Below are positions 53,701 through 62,477 of a stretch of 64,000 nucleotides of DNA, one piece after another. Under the pieces are notes generated by a model, which was given only the letters and a program-made list of their open reading frames with translations, searched no databases and was not told the origin of the DNA. This DNA is from Hymenolepis diminuta (lineage: Eukaryota > Platyhelminthes > Cestoda > Cyclophyllidea > Hymenolepididae): NCBI GenBank assembly GCA_900708905.1, contig CAADRB010000004.1, positions 1,214,740 to 1,278,739 on the forward strand. Reading direction: 5' to 3'. Each line of letters opens with the position of its first letter. The stretch's first letter is position 1. Made by a program: the position numbers and the translations under genes.

Positions 53701-56700
53701 ATCTTCAGTTCCCCTTACATTAAAATTGATGCGATCAACTATGATACGTCTAATTTGGATAACTGAACATAAATATCGGTTGAGTCCGTTTCGTGTCGCA
53801 AAAAAATGGACTTTTCTCCGAAGTAAAAATTTGGCAATTTTGTTAGATGTAGATCTAAACTAGTCTTGGCTATAATCTTGAAATGATCTTACAACATGTT
53901 TTTTAATAATTTCATTATTAATGACATTCAAAGCTGATTGAATTTCATTAATCACGTAAACGCGTTAATTCAACGCAATAACCCACGTAATCAAGCACAG
54001 TCACGATCACACAGAATTACTTTCTTTAAAATTATATCTGTTTTAGATGATAAGAAAAAGACGTCTCTCATATTGATTTGTGAAACGTGGGACCTTGTCA
54101 CTCACTTCGCATTGTCAGTTGGAATATGATAGTGGAAACTGATAATCAAATGCGATACAGTAAAACTAAAGCAAAAAGATATTTTGATACATTTAAATAT
54201 ATCAAATGTATTTTAATTAATAAAATTCCAGAATCCGCGTTTATTTAAACATTAATAAATAATGCTCGATCGATGCGCCAATTTTGTGCTCAATGTCTGT
54301 ATAGTTGTTTTACATGCGGAGTATGCAGTGTAGGACCCGTCAAGCTCGGATAGAAGAGTTAAGATCACAGAAGGGACTTGTCTATTACAACTGAAGAGGA
54401 TCGCAGAGGGAGGGAAGTAGGTTACTCGGGTTCAATATAGAGCTAGGGCTTGGAACACACACAGGTACAGAGATGGAGACCGCGTAAGGAAAAAGCACTT
54501 GTCACCGCGACGGCACGCCGTACTCTAGCCTGTTTGAGCATCCAGGCTTTTCTGCTCTTCTTTGCAGGCAGGCGTCTCGCTGGTTGGCTCTTCCTGGGTG
54601 GTCTTCATTGGCTCTGTCCGTGGAGCAGCTTGTGATTGGTAACATGCAAAAAGAGAGGGATATAATTGGTTAGTTTGTCTTCGGTCTCGGTTTCGCCGCC
54701 ATTAATGGCGGCGCCCTATACCTTTCATCTTACACCAGGTTGACGAGTTTTAATTAAGAAAGTTCTAGCCAAATGAAAGGTATTAGTCGTACAACTAAAC
54801 GAAAAAGACCACAAGAAAGAGACAGTCAAGGTACAAAATTCTATGTAATATTTTTATTTTATTGGATCAGATCATTTAAAATGTGTATTATATTTTCTCG
54901 CTAGTTGTATATAAATAATGCATACTTTTAATAGCTCATTATTTAATTTTTAGTATATTTGGAAGAAAATGTAATGGACGATCAGTTACAAGACACTGGG
55001 GATGCTCCGCCTCGACCTCCTAAGTCTTCAGCTTCAGCAAATCGTGATTCTTCACCTCTGGCCTCATGGCTTCAACCAGCTGCCTCGAAGCGGTCAGAAT
55101 CCTCATCCTCTTTTAATAATCGTCATCATGCTCAACGGTCTGCTCCTCAATCTTCTACGCCAATTCAAAACCAATATCAGGTTGCTTCTAAAAATTCGCC
55201 TCCTAAAGTCACTCCCAAACCACGGTTTGGAAGTTCGACAACAGTTAGAGTAAAATCCACTTCCGGAAGTGGTCCAAGGAAAGCTCTAATATCTGACACG
55301 GAAGCGCTTTTCCATTCAATCCGAGAGATCGAGGCTGGACTTGTCGATGGATCTCTCGTAAGACAGTTTGAGGTACGTTCAGGTTATATTTTCAACAAAA
55401 TGCACTTTTACAATCTATAGTTAAATCATAGTATTAGTTTAATCCCACTTCATGATTAATTATCTGTCAAACTATTGGGTTAAAATCATTTTAAATTATC
55501 AGAGATAGTTGCACTAATCACGAAAGTTAGTCTCGAGTGATTACTATATCTATCGAGAATCACATTCCGTCTCTGTCTTTTTAACCAATTTTCATCAGTT
55601 GAACTAAGATTAGTCGTTATAATTTTTTAAAAGAATTGGTTCTACTGAAAATAAAATCCTTTTGAAAATTTTTCTTGTGTTAGGATTATATTGATTTTCG
55701 AACGATTTGTCTAAATGGTCTTTCGACGAATTCTGCGAAAAGATCTTTCAAGTCGACTATTTTGGGTTGAATTATCGCTAGCTTCCCACCTAGATTCATT
55801 AGACGTCGTTGGCACAGAAAAACTATTTTGTTTTAGTTCTAGTTTCTTTATGCGTTATAACCTTACCCGAACATCGTTTAACTAAGACACACTTTTCGTC
55901 TATTTAATTATAATAGAGGAATGCGAAAATGATTTGGGATTTTTAAATATAGAACATCGAATGAATACACTAGAGATTGATATACACTGATACGCAGTTT
56001 CAGCGGAAGTGAATTTTTTGTATCCCATTTAATGAGTAACGTGAAATTGTAGCCTTAAAATTTTTAAAGTTTTCATAAAGTTAGTATTTTTAATTACAAC
56101 ATTAAAATCCCTGTTATCTAAAGACCGTCTCTGTCTTTTACAGAAACTTGAGCGAGGAAATCCGAATGCTACAATGGTCGATGCCAAGGCAAACGAAAAT
56201 ATTTCAAAAAACCGATATCGTGATATATCACCCTGTAAGTTGGCTTATTTCTATGGACTCTTAATTTGCGTTCCCCTCATACTTTCGATCTAATTTATTT
56301 GCCAATGTGTTTCAGATGACCATTCAAGAGTTCGGATTCAAGGAGCGGATGGAGATTATATTAATGCGAGTTTTGTCAAGGTATGTTGATCTGTACTCTT
56401 GGCACACTCATTTGAAAGCAGTTTTGCAGTAATCGTTGTGAGAGTTTTCCAAGAAACGTTCATTGATATTTTTACTAGTTATTTTAAGCTTATTAAATGT
56501 CTGCTCGATTTTCTAATGGGGTAACCGATCGTATTCAATCTGAAATTCATTAGATCTCGTCTTCGATTTTGATTGATCGATTTTGTCGTGAAGGCAAGAC
56601 AAATTATTTGTTTCCCACTATTCAATGTTTCTGATCACTCATTTCAGCTGAAAATCCCCAAATCGAGTCTGCAAAAGGAGTATATTGCGTCTCAGGGTCC

Positions 56701-58807
56701 ACTTCCATCAACTTGTGCTGATTTCTGGCAGATGTGTTGGGAACAGGAGAGTGAACTCATTGTCATGCTCACTTCCATCCGTGAACAAGGAAGAGTAAGT
56801 ATTTTTTGCTGAGCTTGTATTCATTTTTCTTGACATAAGTTTAACATTCCCACGATACGCCATCATTCGAAATTTGTATTCATTGTTAGTTTCAAGTTTA
56901 TGCTTACCCTTCCATCGTTGATTAAATACAAGCTTCATTTTTGGGGTATTAAGTGGTTCACACTATTTTATAACTTGTTATTGTGATTGATTTCTCTTGC
57001 CTTGCTATAATCTTGTCATTTCCCATCATAAGCACACATTCTCACAAACGATTTAGAGTCGAATATAGTTATTAATATTTATTATTCGATGTAAAGCTGA
57101 AAGAAGTTGTGTGAACTAGCTCATCCAATTGGAATAACTCAGATACCGCAGTAAATGGGGAGATGACAAAGAAGTCACCTTGATTTATTAAACAGAAGTT
57201 AAGAAATTTCATATTCACCAGCGACATCGGTTAATGGGCTCACCCGGGAAATCAAAGGTCGCGAGTTCGACGTCCGTAAGTGCGAATCTAGTGAGGAGAA
57301 TGACCAACCGCACTGGTTACTAAGGGTGAAGGCTGATACAATTCGAGTCTCACCAAGGAGGCTCTGTGATGCTACCCCTCTGTAGTAGATGGGTGTTGAA
57401 GAACGCGTTCTCAAAAAGCATTTGGCGGTAATGAATAACTAAGCAAGGATATCTCTGAAATTTGATATTTTTGAGTCTATTGTGTCTTCCAGATGCTATA
57501 TTTGTGTTGAGATTGCAATTCCTTAGAAGTCTAAGTTAAATATTTCAAATATCCTTACCGCCTTGTAGATCTTTAAACGCATAATCCGTTACTGCAATCA
57601 TGGCTTTTGTTTTGTAGTAGGATATTTCTCTAGTCATGGTCTAACTCAACTTCTCGGTGATCACTGCAAAGATTGACTTCCTGCCATATTGTTGTTGAGT
57701 GTCTGATTTGACGCCTGCTGAATGATGTATTTGTTTATATTGTTAATTGCTGTCAGTAGGTTGAAAATATGATCTAATAGCAAAGTAAAGCTCGGAAATT
57801 TAGGTTCTAGAGAGTTTAACCACACGCAGAAGAAAGTAAAGGTGGGAAATTGGGTTGAGCCGGTAAGCGAATTAAGATATTAGTTAAATGTAGGCAGGAA
57901 ATAATTCAGTGGACGATTAAAAATACTCCAGTGGCAACTACTTAACACTATAATGGTGATATTTCTGCTATGAGTGTGGTTGCACTAATACTATTGTTTA
58001 TATTTTCCTTGATTTTACAGGTGAAATGCCATAAATATTGGCCAGACGTAAATCAAACTTCCGAGTTCAGCTGGACTCATTCAAAATACGGCAAATCTTC
58101 CTCTTCAATGAAATACATCCAACTACGAGTCTCCAACATTAAAGAGGAAGTGACAGCCGATATAGCCTACCGAGAATTGCAACTTCAGCGGGTTGTTACC
58201 ACAACCAAGGATATGCTCAATTCATCTGGTCCACTTAGACATCGTGTAACTAGCTTCTCTAACGAGAAGGGCCCTGCAATTTTGAGTGGGGCTGATGTTC
58301 GACGAATAGTCCAGCTACAATATATTAGTTGGCCTGATCATGGCGTTCCTAACAACTGCAATGATCTGATCGCATTTGTTGAACGAATGCGCAATCTGCA
58401 AGAACGGGGGGATTCAACATGTGCTGTTGTCCACTGCTCCGCTGGAATTGGACGAACTGGGGTTGTCATTCTCTTAGATACCGCTATGGATATGATCCAA
58501 GCTCATATACCGGTGCGGCCGATTGAAATCGTTCGCCAAATGCGAGAGTATCGTGAAATGCTCATTCAGACCCCTGTGTGTTGCCTGCTTTAACCTGTTT
58601 TACTGATTAAAATTAAGTAGTCGTGACCTTATATTTTTGTTTCGAACTTTAGGCTCAGTTCCAATTCGTATGCAGGTCAATAGTGCAACATTATTACGGT
58701 AAGAACGCATTTATTTCAAATATTTATTATTAAATGGGGTGCATCTACAAAACTTTCCTTTTTCAATAGATACAATGCTCAAGGACCACAAAACGAAAAA
58801 GAGCTGA
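11783..58807 (+). CDS. PTPN3/PTPN4-class (Ptpmeg) FERM-PDZ tyrosine phosphatase
   Basis: Non-receptor tyrosine phosphatase of the cortical cytoskeleton; in animals this family acts at membranes and junctions. Exons: 11783-11911, 11990-12106, 12178-12220, 13945-14023, 15016-15113, 20885-21005, 22580-22667, 27776-27864, 27967-28030, 30479-30900, 31199-31490, 31568-31663, 41440-41710, 45631-45662, 46205-47236 (both ends tentative), 49166-49477, 52202-52271, 54954-55372, 56144-56234, 56316-56380, 56648-56794, 58021-58575, 58653-58698, 58770-58807. Splice phases are consistent throughout and the product is about 1,570-1,600 residues, against just over 900 for human PTPN3 and PTPN4. The extra length is a Ser/Pro/Asn-rich linker between FERM and PDZ. 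The start ATG has an in-frame TGA shortly upstream, and its [11 protein letters not shown] opening resembles family N-termini. The stop is TGA 58805-58807. One orthologue of the PTPN3/PTPN4 pair is expected in an invertebrate. Confidence 0.93.
12221..13944 (+). other. Intron 3 of the PTPN4-like gene
   Basis: AT-rich intron with GTGAGT donor and TTTTTGTAG acceptor. No nested gene or convincing repeat was seen. Confidence 0.7.
14024..15015 (+). other. Intron 4 of the PTPN4-like gene
   Basis: Intron between the exon ending [15 protein letters not shown] and the one starting YLIYLQV; the Arg codon is split AG|G. The 14547-14819 minus-strand open frame has no recognisable domain and is treated as chance. 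Confidence 0.65.
18825..18847 (+). repeat. G-quadruplex-type G tract
   Basis: Four G runs of 5, 3, 4 and 4 bases are separated by loops of 2, 1 and 4 bases, which meets the usual G3+N1-7 definition. It lies on the transcribed-sense strand, so a quadruplex could form in the pre-mRNA. The surroundings are AT-rich purine sequence. Confidence 0.7.
19851..19874 (+). repeat. Two-copy 12-bp tandem repeat
   Basis: The unit CATTCATTGATC occurs twice in a row and is followed by a partial third unit. It is an intronic short tandem duplication. Confidence 0.8.
21006..22579 (+). other. Intron 6 of the PTPN4-like gene
   Basis: AT-rich intron between the exons encoding the F2 acidic loop and the F2 helix ([18 protein letters not shown]). 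The Arg codon is split CG|G. No nested feature was seen. Confidence 0.65.
22668..27775 (+). other. Intron 7 of the PTPN4-like gene
   Basis: A 5.1-kb intron at the F2/F3 boundary, phase 0. Several open frames of 60-100 codons lack recognisable domains and splice partners. No repeat could be supported. Confidence 0.6.
28031..30478 (+). other. Intron 9 of the PTPN4-like gene
   Basis: A 2.4-kb phase-0 intron within the F3 lobe, with GTGAGT donor and CTTTTAG acceptor. AT-rich; nothing else seen. Confidence 0.65.
30479..31663 (+). other. FERM-adjacent region and start of linker, PTPN4-like exons 10-12
   Basis: After FERM ends near 30637 the same exon continues into a Ser/Gly/Ala/Pro-rich stretch and a basic segment ([17 protein letters not shown], then [14 protein letters not shown]). 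The next exon opens [20 protein letters not shown]. That resembles the FERM-adjacent motif found after many FERM domains, which ends in a Ser-Gly-Arg-Thr-Gln element and often contains kinase sites. The remainder of exons 11 and 12 is acidic and Ser/Thr-rich and looks disordered. Regulation by phosphorylation of the RRxS sites is inference from known families. Confidence 0.8.
32950..33540. repeat. Possible degenerate mobile element beside the gap
   Basis: This stretch is clearly less AT-rich and more purine-skewed than the rest of the intron and contains many short G runs. It has no open frame of useful length and no terminal repeats I could identify. Its position next to an unresolved gap fits an interspersed repeat that broke the assembly, but no family can be named. 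Confidence 0.3.
33557..33656. other. 50-N gap flanked by an exact 25-bp duplication
   Basis: The 25 bases ending at 33581 reappear exactly at 33632-33656 on the other side of exactly 50 N. This suggests either two contig ends that overlap but were not merged or a tandem repeat left unresolved. The true gap length may be zero or negative. Confidence 0.9.
35329..35391 (+). CDS. Candidate alternative first exon A of the PTPN4-like gene
   Basis: An ATG opens 21 codons ([10 protein letters not shown]..., very Arg-rich) and ends at an AGG|GTGCGT donor in phase 0, which is the phase needed by exon 13 at 41440. It cannot be an internal exon after exon 12, because the available acceptors leave the frame wrong or hit a stop. 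A good acceptor (CTTCTTCTACAG) lies 14 bases upstream of the ATG, so an untranslated exon or trans-splicing is possible. The product would lack FERM but keep PDZ and PTP. The call rests on phase and splice sites only. Confidence 0.35.
38125..38275 (-). mobile_element. tRNA-derived SINE copy
   Basis: On the minus strand a Pol III B-box match (GCGGGTTCGATACCC, 38203-38217) follows a tRNA-like head containing TATGGTGTGACGGTAGAC. The sequence after it (GAATGGTTGGCCAAAGTGAT) resembles the body of the SINE copy at 48145-48325. The head does not form a plausible acceptor stem, so this is not an intact tRNA gene. Confidence 0.6.
40845..40940 (+). repeat. Dispersed repeat, copy 2
   Basis: Collinear with 6783-6910, sharing TCCCTCACTGTCA, GGACTTAGTGGCTGACCTCA and AGTCGGCT. 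This copy lacks about 30 bases found in copy 1. The class is unknown. Confidence 0.45.
41147..41170 (+). repeat. (AAT)8 microsatellite
   Basis: Eight uninterrupted AAT units in the intron just upstream of linker exon 13. Confidence 0.9.
41711..45630 (+). other. Intron 13 of the PTPN4-like gene
   Basis: A 3.9-kb AT-rich intron with GTGAGT donor and TCTCTTTTAG acceptor. Open frames near 42.7-43.1 kb and 43.5-43.7 kb show no domain. Confidence 0.6.
45663..46204 (+). promoter_or_regulatory. Intron 14, with a candidate internal start at ATG 46064
   Basis: The exon 15 frame stays open upstream of its likely acceptor to an ATG at 46064, with an in-frame TGA before it. Before this ATG the sequence is GC-richer and contains an inverted CCAAT box (45914-45918) and a direct one (45950-45954). 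This could be an internal promoter and first exon adding [16 protein letters not shown]... to the linker. It may equally be a chance open frame over the pyrimidine-rich 3' end of the intron. Confidence 0.3.
47945..48122 (-). mobile_element. tRNA-derived SINE copy, left member of inverted pair
   Basis: The minus strand carries a perfect B-box sequence (GGGTTCGATTCCC, 48068-48080) after a tRNA-like head. Then comes a body with GATTCGAGTCTCTCATCAGG, AAGGCTCTAAGATGC and a GATGAGTG element. The body matches the copies at 57218-57422 and 63060-63215, which defines a family. Confidence 0.7.
48145..48325 (+). mobile_element. tRNA-derived SINE copy, right member of inverted pair
   Basis: It starts with an A-box match (TGGCACAGTGG, 48150-48160) and a degenerate B box (TTCGAAGCCAG...). 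The body reads GGAATGACTAAACGCTTTGG, GAATTCGAG and ATGATACTACTCC. The body aligns with 57290-57400. It lies head to head with the minus-strand copy, about 20 bases apart. Confidence 0.65.
49166..52271 (+). other. PDZ domain exons of the PTPN4-like gene
   Basis: Two exons (49166-49477, 52202-52271) encode residues about 1029-1118. The domain starts [15 protein letters not shown]. The carboxylate-binding loop YGFNVSGG follows, then [52 protein letters not shown] and the closing strand [10 protein letters not shown]. The order and spacing match the PTPN3/PTPN4 PDZ domain, which binds C-terminal peptides of membrane proteins and, in PTPN4, influences catalysis through the linker to the phosphatase. 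The splice between the exons is phase 0 (GAGCAG|GTCAGT). Confidence 0.93.
49478..52201 (+). other. Intron 16, within the PDZ domain
   Basis: A 2.7-kb AT-rich intron. Small open frames near 50.3-50.7 kb lack domains and splice partners. A GC-richer patch at about 50160-50290 is unexplained. Confidence 0.6.
54440..54772 (+). promoter_or_regulatory. Candidate internal promoter of the phosphatase gene
   Basis: This is a GC- and CpG-rich island in an otherwise AT-rich gene. Inverted CCAAT boxes (ATTGG) occur at 54607, 54635 and 54664, spaced 28 and 29 bases, as in NF-Y-type arrays. A perfect 20-bp palindrome at 54694-54713 carries two inverted GCCGCCAT cores, which resemble the YY1 motif usually found close to transcription starts. 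An ATG follows 60 bases later and opens a spliceable exon. Each element is seen in the sequence; promoter function is inferred. Confidence 0.5.
54773..54830 (+). CDS. Candidate alternative first exon B, NLS-like, of the PTPN4-like gene
   Basis: ATG 54773 opens 19 codons plus one base, [19 protein letters not shown], and ends at CAAG|GTACAA. It leaves in phase 1, the same phase as PDZ exon 17, so it splices in frame to exon 18 at 54954 (G|TA gives Val). An in-frame TAA sits 18 bases before the ATG. The TKRKRP element is a classical monopartite nuclear localisation pattern. The isoform would keep a proline-rich segment and the whole phosphatase domain but lose FERM and PDZ. Confidence 0.5.
55373..56143 (+). 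other. Intron 18 of the PTPN4-like gene
   Basis: AT-rich, phase 0, GTACGT donor and CTTTTACAG acceptor. Nothing else seen. Confidence 0.7.
56795..58020 (+). other. Intron 21 of the PTPN4-like gene
   Basis: A 1.2-kb intron that splits the conserved [10 protein letters not shown] segment and contains a SINE copy at 57218-57422. The last 50 bases read open into exon 22 as a hydrophobic peptide, but this is the acceptor pyrimidine tract. Confidence 0.7.
57218..57422 (+). mobile_element. tRNA-derived SINE copy
   Basis: A tRNA-like head (GACATCGGTTAATGGGCTC) is followed by a B-box match (GAGTTCGACGTCC, 57263-57275). The body contains GAGAATGACCAACCGCACTG, ATTCGAGTCTCACCAAGG, AGGCTCTGTGATGC and CTGTAGTAGATGGGTG. 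It is the best-preserved copy in the window and the reference for the family. Confidence 0.7.
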
Positions 58808-60540
58808 CTTGAGGGGAAAGTGAAGAAATCTCGTGTATAGTCAAAACGTCAATCCCTGAATTTCTACCTGTACATTAATACTGAAAGAAATCTATCTACC
58901 TGTAAATCTTTTTCTTTGAAATTTAAAGAAAGTTTGTAGTCTTTCAAATTCCCTGAAGAACAAAACAAACTCGAAAGCCCAAGTCTGCCCCCGAAAAGAG
59001 AAGAATTGAGCAAAACACCTAATCCTACATATCACTTACTCCCATTTCAGATACATGCTATTCACTTCTTTTCCACAATACTATGGCTGTGCAAATCTCC
59101 CAAGTGCTCTTTTGCTTGTGATTATCAGAACTTACCTACTGCGAACCCTTTGAGTCAGAAACTATTTCTATTTCAAATGTCCATTTCCCTCCTTTATTGA
59201 TCGATATACTTATATATTATATATACTTGCCTTCTGTATACTTCGATATTTGTTTGCTAGCAGTTCTTTCATGCTTCTACCCATATGCTTCTATTTGCGC
59301 CTAGTGTTGAGCGAAAAGGTTGCTCTGAAATAGAAAGATTGAACGCCTTAATGGTAGCTAAGCTGATATTGCGTGACAGTATGCTTTGAAGACAATTACA
59401 TAGAAGAGTGCGGGATATGAACGAAACGCGGTGTTCTCGTAGAGTTCACGAGTGTCGATTGTAGCTATATGGGATACAGAAAGTCTATTTCATTTCAGAA
59501 ACTGGAACAGGTAACCGCAGGCCTGAGGTCAGATTACGAATTATTGCGTTAAGAATCAAATTCAGAATTGGAGATATATGTCGGATGAATGATGTTAAAG
59601 TACTTAACGACTGCATGTGAGGATGTTCAAGAGTGTTCTGTTACGGACGAGCGTTAAAACACATGACAGCGATTAGGCAATATCGTAACGAAATAACACT
59701 ATCTCCAAGTGACTATCGCACTGCAGCACCTTAGAAATGTGTACCTTTTTTAGTGTTTCTTATTTAACCTAACCATCCCAAGGGACTACCATTAGAGTCA
59801 GTCCATGGAAAACTACCCAGAGCATGGTTGCTTCGTATAGAACCCATGTAGAGAACTAAACTTGATTATTCAACGAACGAAAGTAATAGAGCATTAAGAC
59901 AATTGATGCTATAAGTATGAAATTTAGATTTTTGAATAAAGTAAGTGGAGATATACGGTTAGAAACGCTTAAATACGAAAATTTAGAAGAGTTCATAGGT
60001 CAGTAATTTAAGACCCAATTAATAATACACAAAACTGTCCTGAATATGAATCTTGGGTGAGATAAACATGAATATTTAAGGCATTGTGAATCATTAAGAA
60101 GAGTAAAGAATAGGGGAAAGTAATATACCTCAAGGGAAATTTAACATTAAGAACTATGTTAAACAAGTAAAAGCTCCTAATAGCACTTAGTAAAACCTAT
60201 AGAGATATTCGTTCTAAGGTAGAGATGGGATGCAGAATGTAAGATCAAATATCACCAAATCTTAACGGCATAAGAAAATTGCAAAAAACACTGTTAGGGA
60301 GGTCAAACCCAAATCGTCAGAGTAAAAGAGAGCTAACGAGACACGTGACCAATAAGGATATCCAAATCTGGGCTTAAAAAACACCTTTTCCAAACAGTGA
60401 ATAGTAATTCTAAATAAAGTTCATAATTTGGTCCATAACCAAAGCCTCAATATAGAATTTATTAAAAAGGGTATAGATTGTTAATGATAATATATAATTA
60501 CTCAACTACTCGAATATACACTCATTTGCGAGATAGAGTT
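58808..60540. other. Region between convergent PTPN4-like and NDUFS7 genes
   Basis: It contains the 3' UTRs of both genes. An AATAAA for the phosphatase is not seen close to its stop; the first clear one is at 59936-59941. For NDUFS7 a minus-strand AATAAA lies at 60458-60463, about 78 bases past its stop. The 59300-60400 part is purine-rich and contains no coding frame I can support. Confidence 0.55.
60458..60463 (-). terminator. Poly(A) signal of NDUFS7
   Basis: AATAAA on the minus strand, 78 bases downstream of the TAG stop. Confidence 0.6.
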
Positions 60541-61344
60541 CTACATTCTATACCAAAATTGTTGGGTTCTCATATACTTGATCTTCTTTTGAAGCTGCAA
60601 AATTGAGTAGAGAAGAGCCTCAGCGGTTGGTGGACAACCTTAGTGCGAAAATAAAGGAAAATAGTCGACACGAAAATAGCGTAATTTTAAACAATTAGCA
60701 CAAGAGATGAATAATTACCCGGAACATAAATATCAATTGGGATAATACGATCGACTCCACGAACGACACTGTAACTATAGTGATAATATCCACCGCCATT
60801 AGCGCAAGACCCCATAGAAATTGCCCATTTGGGATGGGGCATCTGATCCCAAATGCGGCGCAAAGCAGGAGCCATCTTGTTGGTTAGGGTACCAGCAACA
60901 ATCATAAGATCGGTTTGACGGGGACTAGCTCGGAAAACGACACCGAAACGATCCATATCGTATCGTGGAGCGGCCATGTGCATCATTTCAATAGCACAAC
61001 AAGCCAAACCAAACGTGATTGGCCAAATTGAGTTCTATAGCACGTTAACATATAATGAGAATTACTTTTCGGGCCCAGTTGACGACATCATCCATACGCG
61101 CAACGAAATATTCCGCCTTATTTGAAGGGGAAACGCGGAAAGGACTGTAAGGCTTGTATTTCTCTATTTCCTCATAAGGTTTGTTCGGATTGGGAGCTCT
61201 ATAACTGCATAAACGACTAATGGAAAATTACGGTTGCTTAAGATTATTTGATTCAGCACATTGAGCTGATGTGTGGAGAGCAAAAGGCAAAAAGTATTTT
61301 GGTAGAATAACTGATTTCGATACACTTGGCAGGGAAAGCATCAT
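60541..61344 (-). CDS. NDUFS7: NADH:ubiquinone oxidoreductase iron-sulfur subunit 7 (PSST)
   Basis: This complex I subunit carries the terminal cluster N2, which passes electrons to ubiquinone at the matrix arm. Exons (minus strand): 61344-61232, 61198-61066, 61034-60719, 60638-60541, phases 2, 0 and 1, giving 219 residues (human about 213). The N-terminus [18 protein letters not shown] with LHTSAQ is a typical mitochondrial presequence. The core reads [54 protein letters not shown] and [16 protein letters not shown], and it ends [19 protein letters not shown]. The four cluster ligands are Cys94, Cys95, Cys159 and Cys189 (in PGCPPTAEA). Introns 1 and 2 are 33 and 31 nt; intron 3 is 80 nt. A second ATG follows the first directly, so the start could be either. 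Confidence 0.97.
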
Positions 61345-62477
61345 AACAAAAAATTAATGCGGAAAATTCACAGTTACCGCCCGAAAATTAGGGAGGTAAA
61401 ATCAGTGCATAGCGAGCAACTAAAATAGCTCTGCTTTCCCCTAATTTTATTAAAGAAATAAAATTTTTCCGGAAAATTTGTTACTTTAAATTTAACGTCA
61501 AAATTTTTAGTTCCATCTGAACATTTTATTAAAGAAATTAATAAATTCCGCTGTTAATTCTATTTTAGCACATTAAAATGATCGTTCGGTCTTTTTATAA
61601 ATCGTATTTGATTTTCCATTGATAAACCTTTTTTTTGTGAAATCGTATATTTCATTCTAGAAAGTGTGTGCTTTTTGTTGTGGAGCATCTAGCCAGAGGC
61701 CCACAGATAACATTGATCTAATGAAGGATTGAGAAACTAATTTGCCCTTCCATATGAAGACTATGAGTATGCCTTGATTTAATTGCAAAAGAAAAATCGT
61801 TTAATTGAAATACTTTACTGATATGACAAATGGCACTGATGAAATTTGTTTAGACAATCTAAGAAATAATTAATGATCAGTGAATTATTGGCTTGAAACT
61901 TGAGTCTCTCCTACTAATAAAGTAACTTATGAAGTATTGCTCCGAATTTGCATCTGTGGTGTATCTGTTAATGACAGAGGTCACGAGACTACTATCCACA
62001 AGCATTAACTACTATTTTTTACCGGAGAAGTGGTAGAATGAGTGGAATTCCATTATATGTCAAGCAGTTACTCAAGATCAGCACAGAAAATTGCTCTTCT
62101 CTGTAGGATGGCGTAACGAGGGCTTCTGGCATATAAGGAATTAAAAAGACTTTGTTGAGCATTGACTTAACTAATGTTTGTTATTGGCGAGAGCAGAATG
62201 ACATCGGACCACTTCGAATGTGAATCTGTCACCTTAAGGTATGTCACAAATTTTATATTAAGTTGGAGCTGAGTCCTGGGAGAACCTGGTTTCGACAACG
62301 AAGTAAGCAAAATAGGATGACAGATTTCGGCAACATGTAGACACTGATTGAATCCTCTCAGGAGACTCTCCACAGTAGTAGATCTGGCAAGTTTTATTTT
62401 CGAATGAGAATTGAGCTAATCGACCCAGTCTAGGCCCACGAGGTTAAAATTTCGGTCGTTTTCTCCCAGAATGTAGC
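61345..62477. other. Upstream region of NDUFS7, no gene seen
   Basis: AT-rich DNA that should contain the NDUFS7 promoter. A degenerate SINE body lies at about 62260-62395. Another tRNA-like head may lie near 61955-62000 (GGTCACGAGACTA), too degraded to call. Confidence 0.5.
62260..62395 (+). mobile_element. Degenerate SINE copy
   Basis: A B-box-like GGTTTCGACAACG (near 62288) precedes GATTGAATCCTCTCAGGAG, ACTCTCCACAG and TAGTAGATCTGG. These correspond to the ATTCGAGTCTCACC...GGCTCT...GTAGTAGATGGG body of the 57218-57422 copy. Confidence 0.45.

Larger units (their letters stand above)
52272..54953 (+). other. Intron 17, containing a candidate internal promoter
   Basis: The first 2 kb is plain AT-rich intron. 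From about 54290 the sequence becomes CpG- and GC-rich and leads into the candidate promoter and alternative first exon described separately. Confidence 0.65.
54954..58807 (+). other. PTP catalytic domain exons of the PTPN4-like gene
   Basis: Seven exons encode a Ser/Pro-rich segment (APPRPPKSS, possible SH3 ligand) and then the phosphatase. In order: helix [20 protein letters not shown], phosphotyrosine loop [44 protein letters not shown] loop SWPDHGVPN (Asp at 58336-58338), signature [10 protein letters not shown] and Q-loop [12 protein letters not shown]. The nucleophilic Cys is at 58435-58437 and the binding Arg at 58453-58455. All catalytic residues are present, so an active enzyme is expected. 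The tail ends [10 protein letters not shown]. Confidence 0.95.

Noticed and set aside
57218..57290. Functional tRNA gene on the plus strand
   Set aside because: Head and B box are degenerate and followed by the shared SINE body.
57970..58020. ATG plus hydrophobic leader reading into the phosphatase exon, as if a signal peptide
   Set aside because: The sequence is the intron pyrimidine tract ending in TTTTACAG; the family alignment ([10 protein letters not shown]) requires splicing at 58020.
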